Origin: Hetaerina americana
Taxonomy: Eukaryota > Arthropoda > Insecta > Odonata > Calopterygidae
NCBI GenBank assembly: GCA_022747635.1
Contig: JAKTNV010000003.1
Location: 14,192,911 to 14,256,910 of the forward strand
DNA length: 64,000 bases
Reading direction: 5' to 3'
The position numbers and the translations under genes were made by a program. Below, one piece after another: positions 48,123-57,765 of the stretch (positions are counted from its first letter, which is position 1; the number at the start of each line of letters is the position of its first letter). The notes under the pieces were generated by a model, which was not told the DNA's origin, searched no databases, and saw only the letters and a program-made list of their open reading frames with translations.

Positions 48123-48345
48123 CCCGCGTCCCTCCACCCCCTTGTGAAATCGCGGCAATCCTTCGCACGGCCGTGTCGCGAGTGGGCGGGAAGGGACGAG
48201 GCGCGCGAATGCGTGTCCACGGTGGAAATGAAGGAATGAGAGAACAGCGGAGGAGGAGAGAAAGAAAGAGAGAGAGGGAAAGAGTTAAGAGATCCGAGAA
48301 TGGAAGGATGCCGATGATGAATGCAAAGTTGGAAGGAAGGTGATT
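48123..48345 (-). promoter_or_regulatory. CpG/GAGA-rich block with strong donor, possible first exon region
   Basis: On the minus strand CGCGGGTG|GTGAGTGACG (GT just below 48119) is a consensus-type donor. The upstream 100 bases are CpG-rich. Beyond them lies a CT-rich tract (GAGAGAGAGGG on the plus strand at about 48265-48285), like the GAGA elements found near insect promoters. A non-coding first exon ending at the donor would explain the layout. There is no TATA box or recognised protein. Confidence 0.2.
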
Positions 48346-51300
48346 CTATTGCCACGAAGTCGGGCCCTGGTCTCTAGGATAACACGAGAGAATTGGTACG
48401 TTCATTAAAAGAATCGTGGATTCTTTCCCAAAGGTTTTTTACCGCTTCTGGAACGCCATTTTTAACATGACTAATTCATTCAAGTTGGAGTTTCAATGAG
48501 AATAAAAAATCCAGACCTGAATTGGTGGATATATGTGGCGTCAAATGTGAAAACGACTTCGGTAATATTCCACGAGATGTTTCTGAAGAATGTTGATGAA
48601 GTTCTGATGAATGAATGGATTCAAATGAATTGTAGAAATGTTCTGAAAATTATTTAATTCTCACTATGGATGAGAGAAGTTTCTCAGTTCTAGCACTTTT
48701 TAGACGCGAACGACTAAACTTCTTTTTTGTTCGTAGAACCATTCAAAGACAAAGTACATAACCAACACAACTATCACTTGGCTTAAAATGGATTATGTCG
48801 CGTTAATGTATCATTAATATTAAATTTCATCATCATCCATTACTAGCTACGCTATACTTTTGTGCAGAAACTTACCAAGCATGACCGATCGGCACTCGTA
48901 GATACAATACGCATGCTTATTCCCGGTGGAGAGTATATGAAAAAGCCATTTATCTTCGAAAATTATCTTCGTTACATTAAGAAAGGCTCATTTATCAATT
49001 CCCTGCAGATGTGTAGCGAGACAAGCGTGCCACAATTTATAATGCAATGAACAAGATTCACACATTAGCATATTTCATAGTTCCCATATGATGCTCTTTA
49101 TATAGAGAACTCATTACTATAGTTCAATATCCAATCTTTTTATGTTCACAGCTCATTACCATAAAGATTACTTGGCCTGTAAATTTATTTTTCTCGTAAA
49201 CATTCTTAATAGAAAGACAAATATAAATGATTTATTATTCACTTAATACGCAAAGCTACCTCAACACATGGAGCAAAATAAATGTTCCAAAGAACAGCAA
49301 GAAAGTTTTAGAATAATACATTTCTCTAAAACCTTCATCTGGCTCACGAGCCATTTACTACACAGACAAGGCAATTAATTATTTTGACTAATTTGTCTTA
49401 ATTAGATAAGAGTCTGGCTCCCATCAACATGAATTCCATAACATCACGTCCATATGTTAAAATAAGATTTTTAGCAAAAGCTTCTACAAACGAGAACGAA
49501 TTCACAAACGATTTACCAACACAGCTACCAATATTTATCTCTATCTACTTGGAGCCAAATGTGTCAATGGCAGGGACTGTTAGAGCAGCAGTCTAATTAA
49601 CTGTAGCCAAATTTACTACTATTTACCGTTTCCTCTAGGATATACATCAAAAGGGAGGTTTGATATTCCAAAATTTGTCATAGACCTGCCTTTTTATTTT
49701 CCTATCCTCCAAGAAACACTTCATTCCATGATTTCATATTTTTTATTTCAAAATCCATTTAATCGGGACTCTCTCTCTCTAAAATTATCCACGTGGTTTA
49801 ATCTGAAGATATAGTGGGTACAAGGTTTATTTACTCGGTATCAGAAATAAACCCTGTTGCATAAGTCCAGTATATAGCTATAAGTGTGTCTTTGCCTTAC
49901 ATCTTTCCGTGAAATTTAGGCTTACACGGCCTTTACATCCTTTTGTATAATGATAAAAAAAATTTGCGACTCCACATGAAAAATAAGCGGTTCAAAATAA
50001 AATTACACTGCGGTGCAGCGAAACCTAGGTCGCAATACGGCATATTTTTCATCTGGAGTGACAGAGTTTTGCTTTAACATTATTCATTATGGAACAATTC
50101 CACAAAGTTACGCCTGAAACTATAACATCCTTTTTTCTCAAATAGCCCGAATCAATTAACAATCGAATGAACTCAGCAAATGTTTCGTTTCATTGATTGA
50201 ATGCTTTACATTGCAGCTGGATGCAGAAGAGCAGCTATGACAGTGCTGCATGAGACATACTATACTAGTATGTGCGCTAGATCTGAAAAAGGACATTCGG
50301 TTGATGCATCTCCCTCCTTCCTCCCACCAGATGAAGCAATATGTCCGAGTCGGCGCTTGCTGCTGCCACCCATGTATCAACCGCCCACAGAACCTTTCCT
50401 CCACCCTCCCCATCCTTTTAACTCCACAACAAGGGGTCGATTGGTTGAACACACCCGGACCAGGAAATATGTGGAGCAGTTCATCTTTTTTGGCCTCTTT
50501 AAGGGGTGGACGGAGCGTTCAATGGCCACTCTATCAACGCTCGTAGGGCCTGACGTTTTTCCTATGACTCCATGAGGTCCACATCTTTTTTCTCTCCCTC
50601 CACCTCTCTCTTGAAGTCACACCGGGCGACAGTGGGATCGACTGGCTCACCCCAAGATTACATTTGAATTCTCCGCCGCTTCTGTTCCGCTCCTTATCGC
50701 CCCTTGTAATCTTAATAAGTTCGGGATCTTGGACACGCCGTATTGTGACAGACGCGGCCGAGCTGTCAAGAGAGACGGCCTTCCCCTCATGAATCAATGC
50801 GTCCTCCTTATAACAAAATGCATGAAGAGAGATTGCCTTGAAGATTTCCACCGCCCGGGAAATGTACGTACAGAGGGGAGAGCGTTAAAGAGGGGAATTA
50901 CACCGACGGGATCTACAACCATCTTTTACGATTGCGATCCGATGCACTTACCAAACTTTTTCATCGGATAACTTAGTATTCAAATCTCGAGTTCCAATCA
51001 ATTCGCAGTAATTATGGGTGGGTTCCGACAGGTGAAACGGTTAGTGCAATGAAGCATAAGCACGACGCTTCAATAGAAGAAACGATTTTTCAGGGTTATT
51101 CACATCCCTTCTTTGGGTAGAGCGAGGAGAGCTCATGCAGAACAATGGATAATCAACTAAAAATAATTTGAACACTGTCCCCTGCCGCCTATTTTTATAT
51201 TTCGTATTGGATCATTCACTTGATCGAAGTGGTTAACTATAAGGCATAAAACGAATAGTTTCAAGAAACGTTTGACGACAGATTTAAACGCGTATCAATT

Positions 51301-51884
51301 GTTTGCCTCATTTCATCACAATGCAATAGTTATCGATATTATTTCACTCGAATTCATTGGAAATGGTTAAAAGTTGAAAAACACTTCCGGTACTGGTCGT
51401 TCCCATTTTCCCACCTAGTTCTAAGCACAAAAATAATTTAAGATCCGGATTATAACATATTATAAATCGTCTATTAAGGTAGTTATTATTTGAACTGAAC
51501 TTAGAACGTTCGATCGGAATGGAGCGATTAGACACTTATTAAAGTAAATATATGCGGATTATTTTTTCCAACAGATTTCTATACAACATTTTAAATTGCA
51601 ACACTTGTTGGCCTCGCATTAAACCATAGTTGAAAATAAGCGACGCGAGCCTAACGATGGAAAACTGACTATCAAATTAAAAAAAATTAAAACCAGATAA
51701 TGTTTCAATTGTCACAAATGAGGCTACGGCAAGCTCGTAGAACCAACTTGGACCCAACATGTATCTTGGTGTAATATCAGGGCACCAATTCACATTTATT
51801 CGGTAGTACTTATCGCCGAGGTGATATTTTCACAAATTTTCAGCGAGAAACCCTTAAAGTAAAAAAAAAATCGAATGACAATTC
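48346..51884. other. Mostly unique DNA, no gene supported
   Basis: AT-rich throughout except 50290-50560. There a 124-codon plus-strand frame (50201-50575) follows a fair 3' splice-like site (GCTTTACATTGCAG at about 50214). It reads GCRRAAMTVLHETYY and so on, but has no family motif and the minus strand is open too, so I do not call it. Confidence 0.3.
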
Positions 51885-52335
51885 ATCATAGGGCGAGCAG
51901 AGGGGCGAAAGAGGGGAAGTGGAGGAAAGGGGAGGGGGGTAGGGTGGCTTATATGACGGGAACAAAGAAGTTCTGAGAGAAAAAGCTGAAAAGAGCATAT
52001 CCGAGGCATTAATTGCTGCGGGGAGAGTATAAAAGCGGTTACTTGTGACAAAAGGCCGTGACGGCAGGGGTGTTGCGGTGGAAGAAAGGGGAGGCAATAA
52101 TTGCTGCTTTGGGGATAGAGAACCGTGGAAGGGCGTCGTCGAGGGTTAAAGTTCGTGGCCGAGGGAGTTTTGAAAAGGTGCGGTCAATCGGGAGCTTTGT
52201 TGCGCGGGGATGCTGAGGAGGGGATTAGGGGTGGGAAACGCGACGGTGCAGGAGATCATTGAGAGGAGACGCGGGCGAGTCGTCGCCGTGGGGAGGAGAG
52301 TGCTGCTCAAGAGCGCCGGCGGCTGACCCGCTGTT
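51885..52335 (+). repeat. GA-rich tract with a TATA-like box
   Basis: Plus-strand purines dominate. Inside it TATAAAAG at 52028-52035, preceded by GGGGAGAG, is a good TATA-box match. No initiator TCAGT lies at the expected distance and no exon is recognised, so promoter function is weakly supported. Confidence 0.4.
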
Positions 52336-53000
52336 GGCAAGCAAACGCTAAAACGCTCTGGAACGGGAAGGTGCGCTCTGCTTTCCACTCCCTTAAATAC
52401 CGGAATACTGGAAGATCTACGGGCATTCATGCCTAGAAGTCAAAAGGTAATTGACTGAATTGATGGGGCCATGAATTTTTTTGCCCGAATCACATTACTT
52501 GTCAAAGATTTCTCTCAGAAGTACCGCCCGATACAAATCTGTCACCATCGTTGGTGTAAAACGTCCGTTTTTTCAATGTCTCGAATCCCGAATTTAAAAA
52601 CATTCCATTTTGCCACACGTTGAGTAAGGGAAAAGAATAAAAGTCAATATTTTCCCCGCGCCCAATCAGTTCCCAAACACCTCGCGGTGCAAACTTGGTC
52701 GACACTTTTGACCGTCCTCTATCGGTATTATTTATTTCATAGTAATTAAGAGATTTATTGATGGTGGATCGCCGATGCGCTTTCGTCAACACGTAGCAGC
52801 CACTGCCTCGAATCCTGATTGCGATGATGGAGAGGCACGGGGAGTAACAAATATAAAATTTTAAAATGTTTCCCTCCCACAGAGGGTTTCTAACCCAAAA
52901 CCATAAATCGAATTTTATAATCCACGTTAAACAGCATTTTTCCTTTAAAAAATTTCAACCCGAAAAAAAAGTCTATATTCCCTACATTTGAAAATATAAA
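52336..53000. other. No gene seen
   Basis: Unique DNA leading to the left end of the miniature element at 53001. Confidence 0.3.
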
Positions 53001-53075
53001 CAGGGTGCGGCAGCATAACTTCCTTTTTTCAAGGGGTAGTGCTTTATAAAAAAGCAAATTATGTTGCCGGCCCTG
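53001..53075. mobile_element. 75-bp miniature inverted-repeat element
   Basis: The left end CAGGGTGCGGCAGCATAACT plus TCCTTTTTT and the right end, whose reverse complement is CAGGGCCGGCAACATAATTT plus GCTTTTTT, face each other over a middle of roughly 18 bases. The arms are about 29 bases and nearly all of the element is terminal repeat. The left arm matches the transposon end at 21821-21850. TA follows the right end but not the left. It is an extreme deletion derivative of a Tc1/mariner-superfamily element. Confidence 0.7.
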
Positions 53076-53696
53076 TACAACCGTTTTTTTTAAATTCCCT
53101 ATCACTAGGACTTAATTAAGCGTACTGTTACGAATGGTAGCTGAAATCTCTAACAAGTAGCCGTGTGTCGGGAGTACCCTAAGTAATTTATTATTAAGTA
53201 ATGCTCATGAATTATCAACAAAAATACATACAATTTCAGAACTACATATTATTTTTCATACCAATACTATTCGAAATACGAATATTTTATTCTCTATATG
53301 AGTTCGCAACGCGCTGTTTTCTTACAAATAGTAAATTAATCATTTAAACCAAGGTCGAGTCCCAAGCCAATCACTAGAACTCAACTTGTAGACAAAAATG
53401 GCGCTCATTTTCATTTCTTTCAGTCGTTACATTCCGACTCCGAAACATCTCCCGTTGTTTCCACACGTTTCCAATTGAGACCCTTCTCGTTTAGCTTTTC
53501 ATTTTCATGGAATTCATCCACCTGAAAGCATCTAGTTTATCAGACAGGCACAACCCTTTGACATGGGCAGCCTGCGCTTAACAAATGACGGCGATTTCGG
53601 ATTATGTAAGCACAGCTAAGGCAGTCACTCTCGATCCCTGAATAAAAATGCATGTATATACATACATTTTTTCGCAGTAAATATGCATCATGCATA
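53076..53696. other. No gene seen
   Basis: Unique DNA up to the TA target site of the second mariner copy. Confidence 0.3.
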
Positions 53697-53797
53697 TACG
53701 AGGGTCATCCGGAAAGTAGTACCCGTTCGTGAAATAAAGACACAAAAGTAAATATTAACAAACATAAAAAATTTTATTTGAAAGAGGATACTTTAAA

Positions 53798-53896
53798 CTA
53801 CTTCTCAACATAATCTCCAAGCAAATTAAGGCATTTGTCATAACGTGTGACAAGTTTCTGTATTCCTGCTGCATAGTCCTTCGCCGCCAGCTCATT
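53798..53896 (-). pseudogene. Mariner transposase C-terminal tail, copy 2
   Basis: Reads ELAAKDYAAGIQKLVTRY then GDYVEK and a stop, in a different frame from the HTH segment, as in copy 1. It marks the same deletion junction near 53896. Confidence 0.8.
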
Positions 53897-54299
53897 GAGA
53901 TACGCGAGGGACCCATCTTGCACAAATTTTTGCATAATGCAGATGGTGTTTAACAATTTCATGAACAATTGTTCGAGAAACATTGGGAAAATGCTCACAG
54001 ATGTCATCAATTGTGACGCGCCGATCGTTCCTCACGAATTCGTCAACTGAGCTCACCAGTTGGTCTGTAATGACAGACGGTCTCTCCGAACGCTCATCGT
54101 CGTGTGTGTTCCCCCTCCCCATGTTGAAGTTGCGACACCACCGCCGAACAGACGACTCGTCCATTACATTGTCTCCATACACCTCCTTTAATTGGCGATG
54201 AATATCACATGGGCGAACGTTTCTTGCATTGAGGAATTTAATCACTGCCCTCACTTCACAACTGGCGGCGTTCTCAATTTTTTTAAACATTGTAAACAA
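53892..54299 (-). pseudogene. Mariner transposase N-terminal HTH domains only, copy 2
   Basis: The 135-codon frame is residue-for-residue the same as in copy 1: paired helix-turn-helix DNA-binding region, ICARWVPR linker, then a stop. The catalytic Asp residues are missing. Retention of an identical open frame in both copies may simply reflect recent origin and is not proof of selection. Confidence 0.85.
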
Positions 54300-54450
54300 T
54301 CACAGAAACAACACAGGCAATGCTAGCGTCACGCAACTTGGCTCAGAGAAGGCAGACAAGCCACTGAAGCTATCTGACCTCGTCCAGCGGCTACTCGCGT
54401 CGTCAGCACTTCATGCGGCACGAACGGGTACTACTTTCCGGATGACCCTC

Positions 54451-54451
<1 letters not shown>

Positions 54452-54505
<54 letters not shown>
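54452..54505. repeat. (TA)n microsatellite abutting the mariner copy
   Basis: TG then about 25 TA units beginning at the last base of the right terminal repeat. Either the element inserted into a pre-existing TA run or the run grew from its TA target site. Confidence 0.95.
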
Positions 54506-54508
<3 letters not shown>

Positions 54509-54589
54509 CAAGGGAGGATTGCGGTCACGTGCCACTTAAGCGTGTAAGCGGATCACGATCCGTTTTTTCGCTCGAGGATTCAAACTTCA

Positions 54590-55090
54590 CTAAGACGGGT
54601 TGGGGAGGGGGGGAAGCAGCGGGATTGGTTGAACGATAAAAATATATTTATGGAGTGAGAGCGGGGCGGAGGGGTATTAAAGAAAGGCGGTGCGTATAAA
54701 TACGCACTCTCACAAAGGCCGATTGGGACCGAGGAGGGCGATCGCGGGAAGGGCGAGGCCGGACTCGGTCGTCGGATGAAAAAAAGGGGCGAGATGGGCG
54801 GATGAAATAAATGGTTTGTGCGTGCGTGTGTGTGTGTGAGAGAGAGAGACTAAGGGGGGCAGGGAGGGGGATAAGAATACTAAGAGTGGTTTTGAGGGGA
54901 CAGGGGAGATGCGCCGAGTTGGAGGGGGGACAACGCCCAAGGGCTGCTTGCCCCATGGGAACACCGAAACCATGGGAATCCACGACCGTTCGGGAGGCTG
55001 AATGAGAGAATCCGAAGGCGTGGGCGGGCGTGAGGGCGTAAAAGAAAGGAGGTTCCTGGCGGTGAGTGGCGGGGGGTGGTCTTGTGAACT
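54590..55090 (+). repeat. G-rich purine tract with CpG
   Basis: Repeated G-runs of five to seven on the plus strand (near 54602-54611, 54853-54871, 54925-54931, 55068-55074), mixed with GA and GTGTGTGTGAGAGAGAGAG. The 197- and 133-codon minus-strand frames over it are Pro/Ser/His-rich with a THTHTH run from the GT repeat. They are composition artefacts, although they are the longest frames in the window. Confidence 0.6.
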
Positions 55091-55477
55091 GAAGAGGAAG
55101 TGATGAATCACTCACTCCCTTCGGTGCGTCTTCCGTCTCATCTTCTATTGGCCCCGCTTGAATCCAAAGGGATCTCACCCGCGATATTCTGGTGCACCAG
55201 TAATCGTCTTCTTTTTTCGTCGGCTCGTCAGATACATGCATACGTACCGCTCTTTAAAACCATTGCGGTAATCAGTAATTTTTACGATGGCAACACGAAA
55301 TTTTTCGTGTATATATATAAAACTTGGATAGCAACAAACAATATGAGAACACATAAAAAGAACACTCACCCGTTATTTCTTAATAATTTCGACGGGATTT
55401 AGCTCCGACTTCATCTTTATTTTTTGTGGCCGTCCAAGTTTTTTATCCAACACTTTCGTGTTACTTCGACGAAATCA

Positions 55478-55530
55478 TTTATATAAATATATATATATAC
55501 ATATACACATATATATATATATACTGTGTG

Positions 55531-55590
<60 letters not shown>
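55478..55590. repeat. Compound (TA)n-(CA)n microsatellite
   Basis: TA units interrupted by CACA and GTGTGT, ending in about eight CA units at 55576-55590. The Tyr/Ile-repeat frames on both strands are artefacts. Confidence 0.95.
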
Positions 55591-55634
55591 TTCAAACACG
55601 AAATCCCGACAAACGGCGAACAAATACTCGTTAA

Positions 55635-55934
55635 TATACAGTAGAAACAGATATAAGGGAAAGGGATGGATAGGGACACACACAAAGGACGAACACAGGA
55701 GAGGTGGGGAAGGCGGAATCAAGAAGATCACGAATGCAAAAATATTTCCTAGACCGGAATTTGAACTCCGGATCTTTCCACTTGCCGGGCGGAGGCTCTT
55801 AACCACTTGATCTATCCAGGAAACGAAATTTACACAGATCTGCGATATTTTATGCAACCAAGTGCCCCGATTTTTGTGTTCGTCCTTTATGTGTGTTCCT
55901 ATCCCTTTTCCTCATGTCTATTTCTATATAAATG
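55635..55934. mobile_element. Foldback element: inverted arms enclosing a tRNA-like module
   Basis: 55635-55697 and 55875-55934 are imperfect reverse complements of about 60 bases. The inner ends are nearly exact (CACACAAAGGACGAACACA against the complement of TGTGTTCGTCCTTTATGTG). The roughly 180 bases between them contain the tRNA-like segment at 55744-55823. It may be a foldback element that captured a SINE, or two tails of one SINE family in opposite orientation. No ORF is present. Confidence 0.6.
55744..55823 (-). ncRNA. tRNA-like sequence, probably a SINE head
   Basis: On the minus strand it starts TTTCCTGG and ends CTAGGAAA; these pair as an acceptor-like stem with one G-T wobble. ATCAAGTGGTTAAGAGCC fits a D-arm/A-box, and CCGGAGTTCAAATTCCGG fits a T-arm/B-box, but with an eight-base loop. 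The anticodon stem does not fold cleanly. The irregular loops favour a tRNA-derived SINE over a working tRNA gene. Confidence 0.5.
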
Positions 55935-56139
55935 TGTTTATATATACATGTAATTTTCGAATATATTGCGGATCAGACTGAATACACTAGTACGTACGTA
56001 CGATAAGTAGTTTTGGATAGCCGTTGCCAAAGAGGACTGCTTTCAATACGGGGAGGAAAAGTTATAAAATAAAATTAATACTGGATTAATGCATCTTCCT
56101 CGCTGACTATCATTCTTCCCTATATTAGTCTTTTATGCC

Positions 56140-56350
56140 CCTTTGCCTCTCAAAATGCTTTGCATCCACCTCTCCTGCCTTACTTGAATTTCTCCCAACA
56201 AACCCCTCTCCTCCCCCACCATGCCTAGCACTTCCTCGTTTGTTTTCCTTTCTGTTCCCTTCACCTTTTCAAACAAACTCCACACCCACCAATCAAAATC
56301 ATCCAATATGCACTTATCATCCTGCCTGCAGAACCATAGTACCATGGACT
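56140..56350 (-). mobile_element. 5'-truncated LINE RT tail
   Basis: The minus strand encodes KVKGTERKTNEEVLGMVGEE then RGLLGEIQVRQERWMQSIL, the same segment as in the 21-kb and 28-kb copies. A possible decayed 3' end TAAGTAGTTTTGGATAGCC lies at 56005. The upstream LEAFEMW region has decayed to LDDFDWWVW. Minus orientation, non-functional. Confidence 0.7.
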
Positions 56351-56809
56351 ATGATGGAGTGAGACTAAATACAATACAGTCCATCTAAGTGTTTTTGGAG
56401 AATATTGTAATACCCAGAATTAGAGATGAGGACGTCATGAATCAACTGAAATAAAGAGCGCAATCCGTTGGTGAGCCATGAAACCCAATCCTGCCAATGA
56501 AAAGCATTTCTAAGCGCTCGATAAGAAATGATGAAGAGGAAACAAAAATTATTTCACATTCTAGATTAAGTGATGGAAAGAAGAACTATATATGAGAATT
56601 GGATGGTGTAGTTTCGGATGAGAAAAATACGTCTTCAAAATGCAGGGTCGTCTTTTGAGAAAAATACCATTTCATTGTAGAAATATCGTAGGGAGGAGAC
56701 CAGTCGAAATAATCTTAATCTTCTCCACAACTCAAAATAACCAAATCAAGGGTCGTGGATTCCGTTGCGAGATATCACAGGAGAGTCATGCGAAAGTGAA
56801 GAGTCCATC
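56351..56809. other. No gene seen
   Basis: Unique DNA between the LINE tail and the GA-rich tract. Confidence 0.3.
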
Positions 56810-57215
56810 TGGAGCGAGAGATCGTCGGCGAGTAACGAGTGGTGGATGGGAGGGGAGAAGGAAGGAAACCGGGCGGAGGTAAAACGAAAGGATGAACGGA
56901 AAGGGAGAGATATAAAAGGGAGGAAATGGAGCTAAACCGAGAGAAGGGCCTGGGAGAGAGGGGAGGAAGATGAATCAAAAAGGGACGGTAATTGAGTTCG
57001 GAGAACTCTCTCCAAAAGACTGCGGGGCCAAATGGGAAGCTTTGATTGGGGGGTAGCCACCAAACGAGAGGGAAAGGGGGGATGGGGGTCGATGAGGAAA
57101 AATGGGGGAGGCTGGGACGGCCGGGCAGGGATGAGGGACTCGACGGGAGGCGAAGAATATCGGGATAGGGACGTGGGGAGATATGGAGGAGCACCGAACC
57201 TGCAGCGGCAGGATG
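56810..57215 (+). repeat. GA/GGA-rich tract with TATA-like box
   Basis: A plus-strand purine-rich block. It contains TATAAAAGGG at 56911-56920, an exact TATA-box match, but in GA-rich DNA such matches arise readily and no initiator or exon follows. Frames of 104-139 codons on the other strand are Pro/Ser-rich artefacts. Confidence 0.5.
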
Positions 57216-57532
57216 AAGGAAGATGGGTACCTGACGAGCAACGCACGCGGCGCCGTCGGTGCTAAAAATATAGCGTTTGACAGGAGTGCATCACGTGAAA
57301 CCACGTCGCGATGCATTAAACCGTGACAAAATTTAGTAAAACACCCACGTTAAGACAGCCACAATGTTTGGCATGGAGACCTTTGCTCGACCCTTTTCAA
57401 ATCCCAAGAAATCATAACCGGTACTAACTAGTCAAATTTGCAACCAACTTCAGCGGAACTTAATAAATAAAGTACTGCATAATAAGGTAGTCCAGCGGCT
57501 TTGAGTTCTACTTATTTAGTTACGGATACGTG

Positions 57533-57765
57533 TTAGTCCAGTGGAGAGAGTTGGATTGCTGACCGGAGGGCGCGGGTGCGATTCCCGGGAAGGCCTCTGT
57601 GGGCACCCCCAGCTCCGCCCAAGCTATGTGATTTTTCGGGTACCAGATCTTCCTGGGAAGCCATAACTGGCACAGGGAAAGAATCTGCCTTCCCCCCCTT
57701 CCCCGATGTGTGAATTTCACACGCCGTCTGGCTTAATTGGATTAACTCTGCCATCACCCACCAAA
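57533..57765 (+). mobile_element. tRNA-derived SINE
   Basis: TTAGTCCAGTGGAGAGAGTT (A-box region, 57532-57551), then GACCGGAGGGCGCGGGTGCG and ATTCCCGGGAAGGCC (B box GGGTGCGATTCCC at about 57574-57586). A body of about 170 bases follows, containing GATTTTTCGGGTACCAGATC, TGGGAAGCCATAACTGGCAC and TTAATTGGATTAACTCTGCC. It is a fourth distinct tRNA-SINE type in the window. No ORF. Confidence 0.6.

Larger units (their letters stand above)
53697..54453 (-). mobile_element. Internally deleted mariner element, copy 2 (757 bp)
   Basis: Same 33-bp perfect terminal repeats at 53699-53731 and 54419-54451, and the same internal deletion as copy 1 at 11641. The left flank is TA. The right flank is TG followed directly by a long TA microsatellite. 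By eye the interior is identical to copy 1 except for a few bases just inside the left repeat (GAAATAAAGACAC against GAAATATAAAGAC). Non-autonomous but apparently mobilised recently. Confidence 0.9.

Noticed and set aside
50201..50575. 124-codon plus-strand frame after a fair 3' splice-like site
   Set aside because: No recognised motif, a 98-codon frame is open on the other strand over the same bases, and no donor of quality follows.
54648..55241. 197-codon minus-strand open frame, the longest in the window
   Set aside because: It lies in a G-rich purine tract where stop codons are rare. The product is Pro/Ser/His-rich with a THTHTH run from a GT microsatellite, and a second frame of 133 codons overlaps it.
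55417..55857. 146-codon minus-strand frame
   Set aside because: Runs through the TA/CA microsatellite and the tRNA-like segment; YIYIYI repeats, not a gene.
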